Below are positions 47,555 to 64,000 of a stretch of DNA of 64,000 nucleotides, in pieces. The stretch is taken from the NCBI GenBank assembly GCA_964057225.1, contig OZ059894.1:7698131-7762130 (forward strand). The letters run 5' to 3'. The notes beneath the pieces are model-generated. The model was not told the origin of the DNA. It made no database searches and worked only from the letters and a program-made list of their open reading frames with translations. Each line of letters begins with the position of its first letter. Position 1 is the first letter of the stretch. The translations under genes and the position numbers were made by a program. Source of the stretch: Auanema rhodensis (taxonomy: Eukaryota; Nematoda; Chromadorea; Rhabditida; Rhabditidae).

Positions 47555-48812
47555 GTAAGTATGATGTCCAGCATTATGATGCTTTGATATCTTATATTAT
47601 CATCTGCATATTTTTCAATAAATTTGTTATGATTGAGTAGATAGTGCTATGGGTTCTTCAAGAATAATTAGAATGTAGAGAGAGCATTGCATAGAGAGAA
47701 AAGGAAGTAAGCTATACAAGATTCAAAAGATTAGAAAAAGTTTATGTGACAGTGAAAACTTAATGAAAGAACTTTTTCATGCTCAAACCCTAATAGGGCA
47801 ATTATCACAATGAGCTTAATGCTGATTTCTTTATTTATTAGAAACGAAAAAAACAAGCAATTCAATAATATGAATAGTTCTTAGTTATATATCCATATAA
47901 TAGAAACTAGCTGGAGGTTTTTAACAAGATCTTGGGCATGTACACTTCAGAAATGATACATCATATAGGTTTATAAGCTTGAAAACATTTCAAAAATTGC
48001 TCGAAGATCATTAATCTTGACTGGATGAGCTGTCAAAATAACCGCGAAAGGATGTTTAGCCTAAATTGACAATCATCGATGAGATATACAATATAAAAAA
48101 TGATTGATGATGATATCAACTAACATCTGCTCAAGAGCTAAATCCTTTTCATATCCATGCCATCTTTATCAGATTGTGCGTCAACTCAGTGCGGAGTTTA
48201 TTGATGAAAATTCATATATATATATACATATATATATGTGTGTGTATAGTAGTTATAGCAAGAAATTATTATTCAAACAAGAAATTGCTAAGAAAAACAT
48301 TTCTTGACAATCATCGTATTGACTAATAAGTGGAGTTAAAATGATTATTTACTAGATGTCGTCAAAGTTATAATTTTCATTTTACCATTGAAAGGCGTGA
48401 TATAGATCATGTCATAATGTGCTTGAATACAAAAAATGTTATAAACTTATGCCAATTTACATCTTGACACAAGAGATCAAACGAAAAAAAAAAGAGAGAA
48501 CGGTGAGAAGGAAGTAGCAACTCGAGAAGAAGAGGAGGAGGTGGGGGACGAGGAGGATAGAGAAATGGAAAAGATAGCATTTTCAGAATTGGGAAACACC
48601 AATCTCAATAGATGGATATAGAAGTTTTGTTGTTGAAATATCATAACCGAAAAACAATAGATTGGATGCTGTTTCAGAGGATTTTGAATATATTATAGAT
48701 ACATATGTGTGTATATGTATGTATCTATAACATGGAAAAAGAAAGATAACACTGTCCTGACCTCAAAGTTTCATTTAATGTCCTTTAAATTACAAAACAT
48801 TGAATAAACATA

Positions 48813-48844
<32 letters not shown>

Positions 48845-51796
48845 ACTATATATGTATAGTACAGACTACCAAAATATGTTAAAATTTTGATAATAAATGA
48901 AAGTTTGCGGGAAATACTAATGAAAAGAAAGAAGACAATAATAGCCGGATATGGTGTAAACACACGGTACACAGCAATTTCATAAATGCAAAAAAGAAGA
49001 ACAACTTTCAACTGTGTTTAAGCTTAATTAAAGTGAAAAGGAAAAAAAGAAGAAGAAGAAGAAGAAGACGAAATTCATTATATTCACGTGAATCACATAG
49101 ATCTGGAATAAAATGGCAATGAGCATAATAAATTAAAAATTATTATTAGATTCATATTTAGTTAATAAAAAAATATTTTAAGAAAAAAATGAATAAAAAA
49201 GATTGTGAGGGATCGAGATCGCGAAAAAGAATAATGATTACACGAAAGAAGCACAGCTAGCAATCAACAATAACAGAACAAAAAGATGACATTCACAGAC
49301 CATGTTGTATAATTCGGATGAAGATGATGATCCTCATGCTTTTGATTCAACCTAACACCAGACATATTCAATCGGAAATGTAGAAGAAAAAAATGAAAAA
49401 AATGAATGAAAATATTCGAAAATAAACAACAATATATTCTCGAGGCATATTATATGACGTACTGATGATTAAACAGACAAAACAATGAAAGTTGCAATAT
49501 GTCTGTGAGGGAAGAATTCGAGATGTAAATGTTATTCAGATGAAAGAATAAGAAAAAAATCTGATTCTTCTTATACTTATTTTGCTTATTTTCGGTCTTG
49601 CTCATGCTCTTGGAGCACAAATTAGTTCTCTCTATTAGTTTCTACTCGTCTTGCCTCTCTTATACACTTTGTATATTTTGTTGAATTGGCGAAATAGGAA
49701 CGGATTATCTGGAACGGAAAACGATTGAGAACAGCTGAAGAAAAGCTGGACACATAAGTTAAATGATCAGAGCTAATGACACAATGTGCTCACTAGTTGT
49801 TTAAGCTTATCACGCCATTCTAGTTTCTTGCTAAGTATGCTGTTTTCTTTTGATTATATCGAGTTATAAACGTATTATAATATTATAATATATGTATATA
49901 TATATATTATTCTTTTCACTATTCACTTGAGATTATATTCCAAACTACAAGCTTCTTGAAATCTTATATTAAGCTTTATGTTGAAATATCGAATGAGAGA
50001 AAGACTTCTCAATAATTATAATACAGAAAAGATTTATTTTCAAATGTAATCTACTTTTTCAAATTGATCACTAAGCTCATAAATTTGATTCAGTTTAATA
50101 AAGCTCACACAATGACTGAAAACTGAACTGACTTTTGAATTTTCAAAACAGAATTGAGTAAAGAAGAATAGTAATGCATGCGAATAGTTTAAAGAAATTC
50201 CTTACTTTTCTGTCTATTGAACTAGATATTATGACTAAAACTAACTGCTAATAGCGAAAAGCCTCATAACTATAAGTCAATAGAGAGAATTAGCTTAAAA
50301 GATATTATGTGAAAATCACTAGTTCCACTTTATTTTCAGATATTTTTCTCTCTTTATCGCACAAATTGCTATTTTGTGGGCAATTTTTTGATTTTTTTTC
50401 TGAATGGACAGCCTACACTCAGATTTGGTCTCTTCTTTTTTTTTGTTGAAAAAAAGCACAATACTAAACCATATTATTCCAAAAACATAGAAGAGATAGT
50501 TCTAAAAATTGCTAAATTGAACTATTCGTATATATAAGTTATTAAAAAAAAATAAAAAAAAGGATGTTTTTTTTCCTAAAATATACGATATTAATAAAGT
50601 ATTATATGTAACATTGAATGAATGGTAACATTGATCTATTGAATATGATTAATACTAAAGATTAGCTTATATGTATGTTAAAACAAAACTTTCAAGAGTA
50701 ATAAAGGAAATGTTGGGAAAAGAGAAGAGAAAGAAGAGAAAATAAATAAAAAAATTTAACCTTTAATCATATTGTTTTTTGAGAAAAAAAAGAAAATTGT
50801 CATTATGAAATGAAATATTAAGGAGAAACAATCAATTTTTGATGTGTAAACGATGAAAGATCCACGAATTTTAAGCAGAAAAACCTGAGAAAAAAATTGA
50901 AAAACATTAGACAAATCAGATAGAACAAAAAAATTAAAATTTCTTTGTTGTGCTCAATTCCAATAACATTTCTTCCATTTTTTTTTCATTAAAGCGTTTT
51001 TTCGTTTTTTAGTTGTCTTATAGCTGAACTGTTGTGGCTTTTTCAGGATTACCAAGGTCTGTATAGGATACCATGATGATTTTTGAAGGTCTTCAATGGA
51101 AATATTTGATGATGAAAAACAAGATTTTGAATTAGCAATCACAGACACAGACATATACACACAGAATGTTTACAGTACGTTACATATGATAAGCAAATCA
51201 GGTTTTAAAATTATATAATCCACTCACGTTTTAAAGTGAGGAATAAAAAATTATTGTTATAGTTAATATAAGTACATTATATAAGAATATTATTCAAAAT
51301 ACTGGAAAAAAATAACTTCAATTGAAGATTGAATAGTTATGAGAAATGTGAGTGTCTTGACGACACATAAGATTAGGGGAAGGTAGAAAAGAATTAAATG
51401 ATTTAAAGCTTCTGTTTTCTTTTTATTTTTTTTCTCTCTTTTTCTCTTTCGTCGTACTTCCCATGTGCACATATAAACATAGAAAAAAAAAGTAAAAAAT
51501 TATTAATAGATTGATGATTCTAAGAAGTGGGAGAATGAAGTAATTGAATAACAAAACAAAGAATATTGACCATTTATGACGTAAATAGTAAGAACTCGTT
51601 CAAGAGGTTTTAGAATCATGCTTAAAAGTTAATCTTTTTCTGTCTTCCAGGTGTGAACATATAGAAAGATTAAAGGAACATGATTAAAGTCACGTCGAAT
51701 TTAGACGGAAATCTTAGTATCAACATATACATTTAGATTTATGTATATGTATGTATATAGTTATATATAGTTATATTTAGTTTTATATATAGTTAG

Positions 51797-51840
<44 letters not shown>

Positions 51841-54800
51841 TTACTATTAAATGTTGAAAAGGAGAAAATATATGATGAAGATGAAGATATGTGTCTTGAA
51901 AAAGATAAATTTGATATGCATATGAGTGTTAGAAATTAAAACGAACTAGATAAGATTATATGTCTTCAAATATCAAAAATTGAAGTAAAAGATCGAAACA
52001 ATAATTTCTTCCAAATATATGATTCAAAAAGAAAATTCTGAATTGCTATTAGGACATCTTCAGCTTAACATCAGACTTCTTCAAAGTTTCATTAATTCAT
52101 TCTAAGCTCTTCCTATGCAAGGTGTAATTTTGTTTTAAAAATATTGAAAAGAAAATACAAATACATAATATTTTTAATATAGTTTAAAGAAATATATATA
52201 TATATATATATACATGTACGCTGAGCTTTAAAGGTAAGGAGCAGGAAGAAAGAGTACTCGATTTGAGTAACAGGAAAATTTTGTTCGACAATTCGTGTTT
52301 CAATGTGTTTCCTTCTCCGTTGAAGTTACGTTCCGGTAAATTCAAAGCTATCGACTTGAAAGGAACATGAAAGTATGAAAACCCATCAAAATATTTCTGA
52401 ATAATAAAATTTGAGTGAGTTTCTTTGTTGCTGTGGGGAGTACGAAGTGAACTAAGCTTTAAAAAAATGCGAATAAAGCAAAGAGGAGCGTAATCAAGTT
52501 CTTCACATTGTTTTCCACGTAAACAGCTAAAGTTCAGAATTATTATAATAGTTTTTTTTCAATATAATATTTGTAGATATTTATTATTTTTTTTGTTAAA
52601 TGAAAATAAAAAATGAACGAAACAACTAGTGGAATCAGAACGAGTATCAGAAAATAGTTTAAGCTTGCTGCGCATCATCAAATAATAATATTATATACTA
52701 TATTATCAATATATAAATTTATTTATATTCTAAAGCACGATAAAGAAAAAAAACTAAAATATTAATATTAATCCGAAAGAAATTCAATCTAAATCCGGTA
52801 ATAATTGGACGGATGGCTGTCAAACACACACGTATTTAATTGATCTGAATCAAGCTCATCACATGCTTATTTCCGTAAATTTTTGGTTGCAAATGAAAAA
52901 GATTGACCTTCTTCTTCTAACTTTATAGCCACAAAAATGTAGAAATTTAATCTTATATTTCAATAAATTTCGGAAAAAGGAATTTGTTTTCACAAGAATG
53001 ATGAGATTTATAAAAAAAATAACTTAAAAACGATTTAACTATAGAAAATGAAAAAAAACATATAAAATATGTTTTTTTCTAGGATTATATAGTAAATAAA
53101 GTTCTTAGTAAAATATGTATATTTATATTAATATAGTAAATTAAATGACAAAAAAAGGTTTTTGGACTTTTTGAAAAAACAACTGAAATCTTTTTTTTTT
53201 TTAATTCAACTATTCATAAACGTATGCATGTATGTATATGACTAGATGATACATGATTATGAATTATAAATTCAATTTTTCAAGATATTGTTTACTATAT
53301 TGTGAAAGGGCAATTGGTTCATAGAATCATATATATGATCAAATGATTAAAAACTTTTTTTAAAATTTAATCGAAAACAACTAAAAAGAATATTTTGAGT
53401 AAATTGGATTTAAATCAAAAGCACTTTTGATGCCCAAGACTTTGATCTATGATTCACTTGTTCGTAGAGAAAATAGTAAAGTATGTTCAAATTGAATAGG
53501 TATTATCAAACTAAAAGTAAATTAAATATATAAAAAGATTTGTATAAAAGTAGTGAGAAAGATAAACAAATTCATTTTGAAGAATGAGAATTAATATCAT
53601 CTAGTTGTATTGAAAATGAATTAAAATTACTTTATTTTTGTTTATTTAAAAGTAATTATGTTTTTAGTTATAGAGAAAGAGAATATTACGGTTCTTCCTC
53701 TTTTCACCCTCATTTGAGTATTAGAAAGGAGAAATGAAGGAGTTTTGAATGAGTGAATTGAATGTATAATTCAAAAGAAGAAATTATGTTATATTCTCAT
53801 GAACCTTGATAATTGACCAACTATATATGAATGAGTAAGAAGCATTTTGTCTTAATGATACAAAGATCAGATGAAGTATATTTGTAAAAGTTATATCATC
53901 TTGATTAAATAGATAATCTAAAGGCTTTACTAATAAACCTTTTTTGAACGGTGAAAACTGAATATTTGATAATGTTTTAGGAATAAGTTTTGTAAATATA
54001 AGGAAGTAGATATACTAATATATGTAAATGTTAAGAGAGTTGGCTGATAAGCGTTTATTACATCGGGATAGCTATGGGGCTTCATCTTCAGCACGAACAT
54101 TTTACTCTGTTGTTCCTGCTTTAATGAAAAAGATGAAGAGACGGTTAAGGAAGATGGAATTCTATAAACATTCCTCTCAGGAAAGCTTGAATGAAGCATA
54201 AAGTGAATCCTGACTTTAACTGATGATCCAATAAGATTTAATAAGGAGAAGCACCGTATGAGTTAATCATAGTTTCATAGTATGTTGAGAATAAAAACTG
54301 GATAAATGAAAAAGAAAATGAGGATAAGTGAACACATAAAGAAGTGAGGGAGTAATGATAAAGAGGAATCAGAATGCACATACATATCAAGCGGGGCAGA
54401 ATAAAGGTAGGGGATGAGAAAAAAAATTTCCCGATATATGGCACACCTTGATATAATCGGATAAGTTTTGGATGATGAGAAATGGGAGGGGGGCGAGAGA
54501 AGATATTCACTAAGTAGAAGAAGTGAAGTGAAAAAGAGAGAGGGGGAGGGAAGGGAGAAAAAATCATGAGAAAAAAGATAAAGACAAAAACTGCAATAAA
54601 CACCAGGAAAGGCTGAGAAGCAACACGATTATCTTCTTATTAGCTAGAGCTCGATCCTCATATCAACCGCTTTATACCCATTTAAGCATTCATCATGCAC
54701 TGCCCCCATATAATGAATAAAAAGATATGAAAGAAAAGACGATTTTACTAATAATCAATCAAGTTTCCATAATTATTCATTTTCTTTTTCTTTTTCCCCT

Positions 54801-57783
54801 GAAAAAATTTGAGTTAGTTCATATACATACATATGGATGTACACAAAACAACAACATTCAGAAAATAATTTAGACTTCTGAAATTCAAATGAAAAAAAAA
54901 AAGTTTTTTGAAATAAAATGAGGGAAAATAATCCAATAAAATAATCTCTATGACAGTTACTTGTACTTGAATCTTTACAATTGAATACGGAACATGAACT
55001 TATGTATCCATCAATGGAACAACTTATACACTTACTATACATGTATATATGAATATTAAGTATTATTTGATATAAATTTTCATTTAAAAAATTAAAAATT
55101 AAATAAGAATGAAGTCTTCGAGATTATGAAAAAAGCTCAATTTTTCAAAAAAAAAAATTGCAAAATAAGCTTTAAGTTTTTATACAAGTTTATAAATAAA
55201 TCAAAACATTAGTAAATATACATACATACAGAAGGAAATGTAGTTTTTTTCTCTCAAGTGGTAATGATCAAATGTTATGCTTTTACATATTAACATGAGT
55301 ATATACATATATGTGGATATGTATATACATATTCATATTATGAAAATGAATTTATTAAAATAAGATAAGAATATTATAAAATAAATATGTTATATATATA
55401 TATATATATATATATAGTTGTCAATATATTATATATTACATATATATATATATATTTGTTTGTTGTTGATTTATTTACATGGAATTATAATAAATAGAAA
55501 GTTGAATGAAGGGAAAAAATGGGTGAGAAAAACGACAAAAAGATAAAGATATCTTGCACATGACATATTAAACAATAATAAAAAACAATCCTAAATGATA
55601 TACGAAAAATTAGTATTATTTCTTTTATATGAAAAAAAAAATGAATTTGAAGTTTAAGAAGAGATTCTAATATGAAAAAATAAAAATAAATAAAGAACAC
55701 CAATTTAAGTTTCAATCAGATAACAAGATCTGAAATGCTATGAATGCTCAAAAGTACTGTAATTTTAGTTTTTAAAAAATTGGAAAAATAAAAAAATACG
55801 ATAATTGCAAAAATGTTTAATATATTAACTATTTTATATTTATATTTATATAATATTTATATAATAGATAAGGTTGGATATTCAAATCGTTTCTGTTATT
55901 CAAAGAGATTGAAAAAAAAATTAAGCTGTAGTAGATTAGTCTTGAGATTTTGAAAAGAAAACATGAAATAGATCAGCAAAAATTTTATTAATTGGCTCTC
56001 TACTTTTCGAATTGTCGTTCCTCTTTCTGTGAGCATGCTTACACTGTTTGCCCTCTTTATAGTCTTCGTAGTTTCAATCATCAACTTTATGTCTTGATTC
56101 ATATGTCTTGATCTTCTTTTCAAGATTTAAAAATAAATCTCTGTCTCTTTCCATCCCCTTGTTTCTCTCTCTCTCTCAATATCCCTTTACCTTTTACTTT
56201 CTTGCAAGAATCAATCTTAGATAATTTCAGTGTATTAATTGAAAATACAATACATTGATGTAAAGGACATAACTAAAGAAATCTGTCAAAGAACTTTGAT
56301 GATATTTTTAATTTAAAAAATTGAAAACATTAGATTTTGAGATGCATACATGTTGGAAAAGCTGTACGAAAATTGTCCTCGAAATTTCCATAATAGAAGA
56401 TTGAAAATATTCTCGTGTTATTGATGAGAAAGTACATATATTGAAAATAACTCTTTTCATCTATTAATATTGAAAATGGTATAACAATGAAGAAGCTGAT
56501 GAGTATGACTCAAATAATGGATAGATATTACAGATATTTGAAATATAAAAGTTATAACTTTAACGTTCTTGTCATAAAATGAGGGAAAAACACTATGTGC
56601 TGACGACGGATTTTATTGTTTTTCAGTAAAAATCTTCCAGATCAAACAAAGCCGATGACGAATACATAAGAAAGTGGGCTAAGAGGTAGTCGCAGAAAAA
56701 GAGAGAAAGATAGGAAGTGCCTCTTGGGTAACTCTTCGTTGTTTTACCTTCTCTGCTGCTTCTTCTTAATCATTGCTGTCATGTTCAAAGTGTTTGACTG
56801 TCAATTTGCTTTCAATGATCACAATATCTGACGATATGTTTGGAGATATTGGAAGTATGTGAACGATGAGGGGAAGCAACTCCAATAAACACTAAAATAA
56901 CTGTTAATATTAAAATTAAATCCTAATCGGAGCTTAAACCTTGAAAAACTTGATTGATGAAGAAGTGATTGGATTTTCTATTATTTTTCCCAGTAATCTC
57001 TATGATTCAAAAAAGTATTGTTTGAATGTTATAGAGTTAAATCAACTTTTATTTTGGCAGAAGAATGCTATAATCCGTACTTTACTCAATAGCTTTTTCT
57101 TTTGTTTTTTTCTCCATTAATGATGTGAGAAAAACCGTTTTAAAGCTAAAGTTTATAAAACGGAGAAAATTCCAAATCTTGGCTGAATACTAATTGAATT
57201 TGGTTCGAGGAACAACCAGGAAAAAACCTTGAAGACGATTTTAGTTTTAATCTGAATAAACATTGAAAATTAGAGAATGTCATTTCATTTTTTCTCAATG
57301 TACTTTCACATAAATGTACATTCTTGTTCAGGTTTCGTTCACATTAACAACCAAAAAATAGAATGCTGAACACCAATTAGGCGATATTAACGTTTATAAA
57401 GATTAATTATGAACCAGTGAACCAAATATTTTTTTTTTGTAAAACTATAATTATATAAAAAAAAAAGAAAATTTGATATAGGTTTGATAATATTCTGGTT
57501 AATATTTAACTATATAGATTTAAATATTAAAATGTTAACCTATTTTCAACACATAGCCTTCTTTCTTCCCACGTCCTCTCATCAGCTTGAAAATGAAGGG
57601 AGGGATTGATTATTATTTTTACATTGAAAAATATCTCACCAGGGAAACAATTGATGATGATGATCAATTTGTTCTGTCAGTATTTCTACATCTATAGCCC
57701 CTTCCTCCCCTCTCTACACCCTTTTCACCAGTTTTGACAGTTTCAGTATTTTCAATCTGTCCAGATGAATCTCATTATTACAG

Positions 57784-58531
57784 GATCAAAGGGATTACTG
57801 TACGAGACGAGTTTATATCTTAAACCGTTCTCTACAAACTTTATTGAAGTTTAACATATTGGATAATGGTAAAGTATCACGTTTACATTTTTTTATAATA
57901 TTCTATGCTAATTTTTAGTTTTTTTAGTTCATTCTTGACTAAGTATATGGTTCTTTTCTGTTGTTTGATATCTAAAAGTTTTAAATTTTTATTATTTATA
58001 TCTGAATATAATATATCTTTTATATTCGTTTCATAAACTATTTTCAATAGCATTGTATAAATTTTTTATTGAATATATTTATTTCTCTTGTCATTTTTTA
58101 CTTTTGTATACTTTAGTTCAACTTTTAATGCGTAATTATTTAGTTTTGAATTATTCTTGAATATCAAACCTACGGTGATTCTATACAGCCGAAAAATTCA
58201 AATCATCTGTGGAATTTTTCCTATAATCTATTCGATTCTTCATGTTAGAGCGAGGTAAAAACTTATTATATTGAACCTTTTTAAACTTCTTTTGTTATAT
58301 ATATAACTATATCTTCAAATAAATACAGATATGACTATAATGAGAATATATATATTCTATATAGTATTACCCTTTAAGCTTACTTTTTCCTCTCGTCGCC
58401 CCCTTAATGATAAACCGATCAGTAAGTCTGTACTTTTGCAAATGGCAATCCATTCATTATTTACGTCATTTTACGTGAAAAAACGTGATTATGCTAATGT
58501 TTTAATGAAATATCAAAAATTATTAGAATGA
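57784..58531 (+). other. Possible + strand exons, unresolved
   Basis: Three pieces: 57784-57869 after acceptor TATTACAG (DQRDYCTRRVYILNRSLQTL), one after ATACAG at 58190 (KIQIICGIFPIIYSILHVRA), and 58331-58531 after AATACAG (FSSRRPLNDKPISKSVLLQM, then FTSFYVKKRDYANVLMKYQK). The phases do not give one continuous protein. The last piece is open in two frames. They could be a small gene or 5' non-coding exons of the mucin-like gene at 58909. Confidence 0.25.
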
Positions 58532-58908
58532 TCATACTAATCTTTGAGTTGTATTTGATGAAACATTTAAGAATGATTTTTAAATGTCAGAATAATATGC
58601 ATAGCTAATACATATGTATCTTTATAGTTTATAAATATTTAATATATTATAAAACAAAAATTATTTAGAGAAAATAAAAAAAAATTATATTAATGATACA
58701 TATAGTATCAAATATTAAATTTATATATTAAATTTAGTTTTTTTTGATCAGTTCTTCTATTGAATTCACGTATATGATTAACTTGTTTCTCGATTTCTCC
58801 TAAATATTAAAGTTCAAGCTAATGATCATTTCAAAGAAGTAATTTTATATGAAAAAAAGTATAATCAGGCTTATTGTAAAAAGAAATTCTATTTTCAGTC
58901 ACAGAACA
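58532..58908. other. Region upstream of the mucin-like gene
   Basis: Very AT-rich. A CTATTTTCAG acceptor ends at 58898, ten bases before the ATG, consistent with trans-splicing or a 5' UTR intron. Confidence 0.5.

Positions 58909-64000
<5,092 letters not shown>

Larger units (their letters stand above)
37137..57783. other. About 20 kb gene-poor region, purine-rich on + strand
   Basis: No multi-exon gene could be built on either strand. Long tracts of the + strand are dominated by A and G (for example around 38830, 43270, 45050, 46920 and 48500), with the mirror image on the minus strand, so many minus-strand ORFs rich in Phe, Leu and Ser are compositional artefacts. TA, CA and GAA microsatellites are scattered through it. 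Two isolated exon candidates, 44291-44424 (-) and 47424-47554 (+), are listed separately. It could be one or more giant introns, or the regulatory region of the GPCR. Confidence 0.6.

Noticed and set aside
49560-49650. Signal-peptide-like stretch (LILLIFGLAHALGAQISSLY)
   Set aside because: No in-frame start, no splice site and a stop directly after; probably chance in T-rich DNA.

Overview
The window is nuclear DNA from a nematode. The evidence is strongly AT-rich sequence, dense genes with 40-60 nt GT-AG introns, many acceptors directly in front of start codons (the arrangement used for spliced-leader trans-splicing), and nematode-typical families: an NRF-6-type acyltransferase, ShK domains, CHK/DUF1679 kinases, six-cysteine C6-like mucins and an MLK-1-like kinase. 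I cannot assign a genus. All exon models were made by eye from reading frame, phase and splice-site consensus.

Layout. 1-1655 (+): 3' part of a BTBD7 homologue. 1800-4993 (-): a complete NRF-6-like membrane acyltransferase, convergent with the first gene. 5.0-9.8 kb: mostly pyrimidine-rich non-coding DNA with one unresolved exon-like island, then the last exons of a single-pass membrane protein (9781-10415, +). 11769-13829 and 14605-16634 (+): a very recent tandem duplication of a CHK kinase-like gene whose copies differ in two short patches. 17420-18900 (+): the large subunit of TFIIA behind a compact GC/CRE/TATA promoter. 19396-20447 (+): a three-finger zinc-finger protein. 20662-22139 (+): a nematode-type type I membrane protein with an apparent frame break. 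22284-26421 (-): a mixed-lineage kinase (SH3, kinase, CRIB-like segment, long tyrosine/proline-rich tail). 26.65-27.34 kb (+): a small unresolved gene. 27695-28092 (-): a two-exon 87-aa membrane protein. 28586-33546 (-): a secreted protein with 35 acidic 24-aa repeats followed by eight ShK domains. 34060-37136 (-): a FMRFamide-receptor-like GPCR. 37.1-57.8 kb: about 20 kb almost without genes, purine-rich on the + strand, holding microsatellites and two isolated exon candidates on opposite strands. 58909-64000 (+): a secreted mucin-like gene (TSP1-like start, three families of Thr/Ser repeats, two six-cysteine modules) running off the end.

No prokaryotic-style system, CRISPR array, tRNA, rRNA or intact transposon was recognised. 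The clearest unusual signals are the patchwork divergence of the CHK duplicates, the higher-order structure of the coding repeats, the adaptor-docking motifs and possible alternative Cys-containing first exon of the MLK gene, and the long strand-asymmetric non-coding domain.
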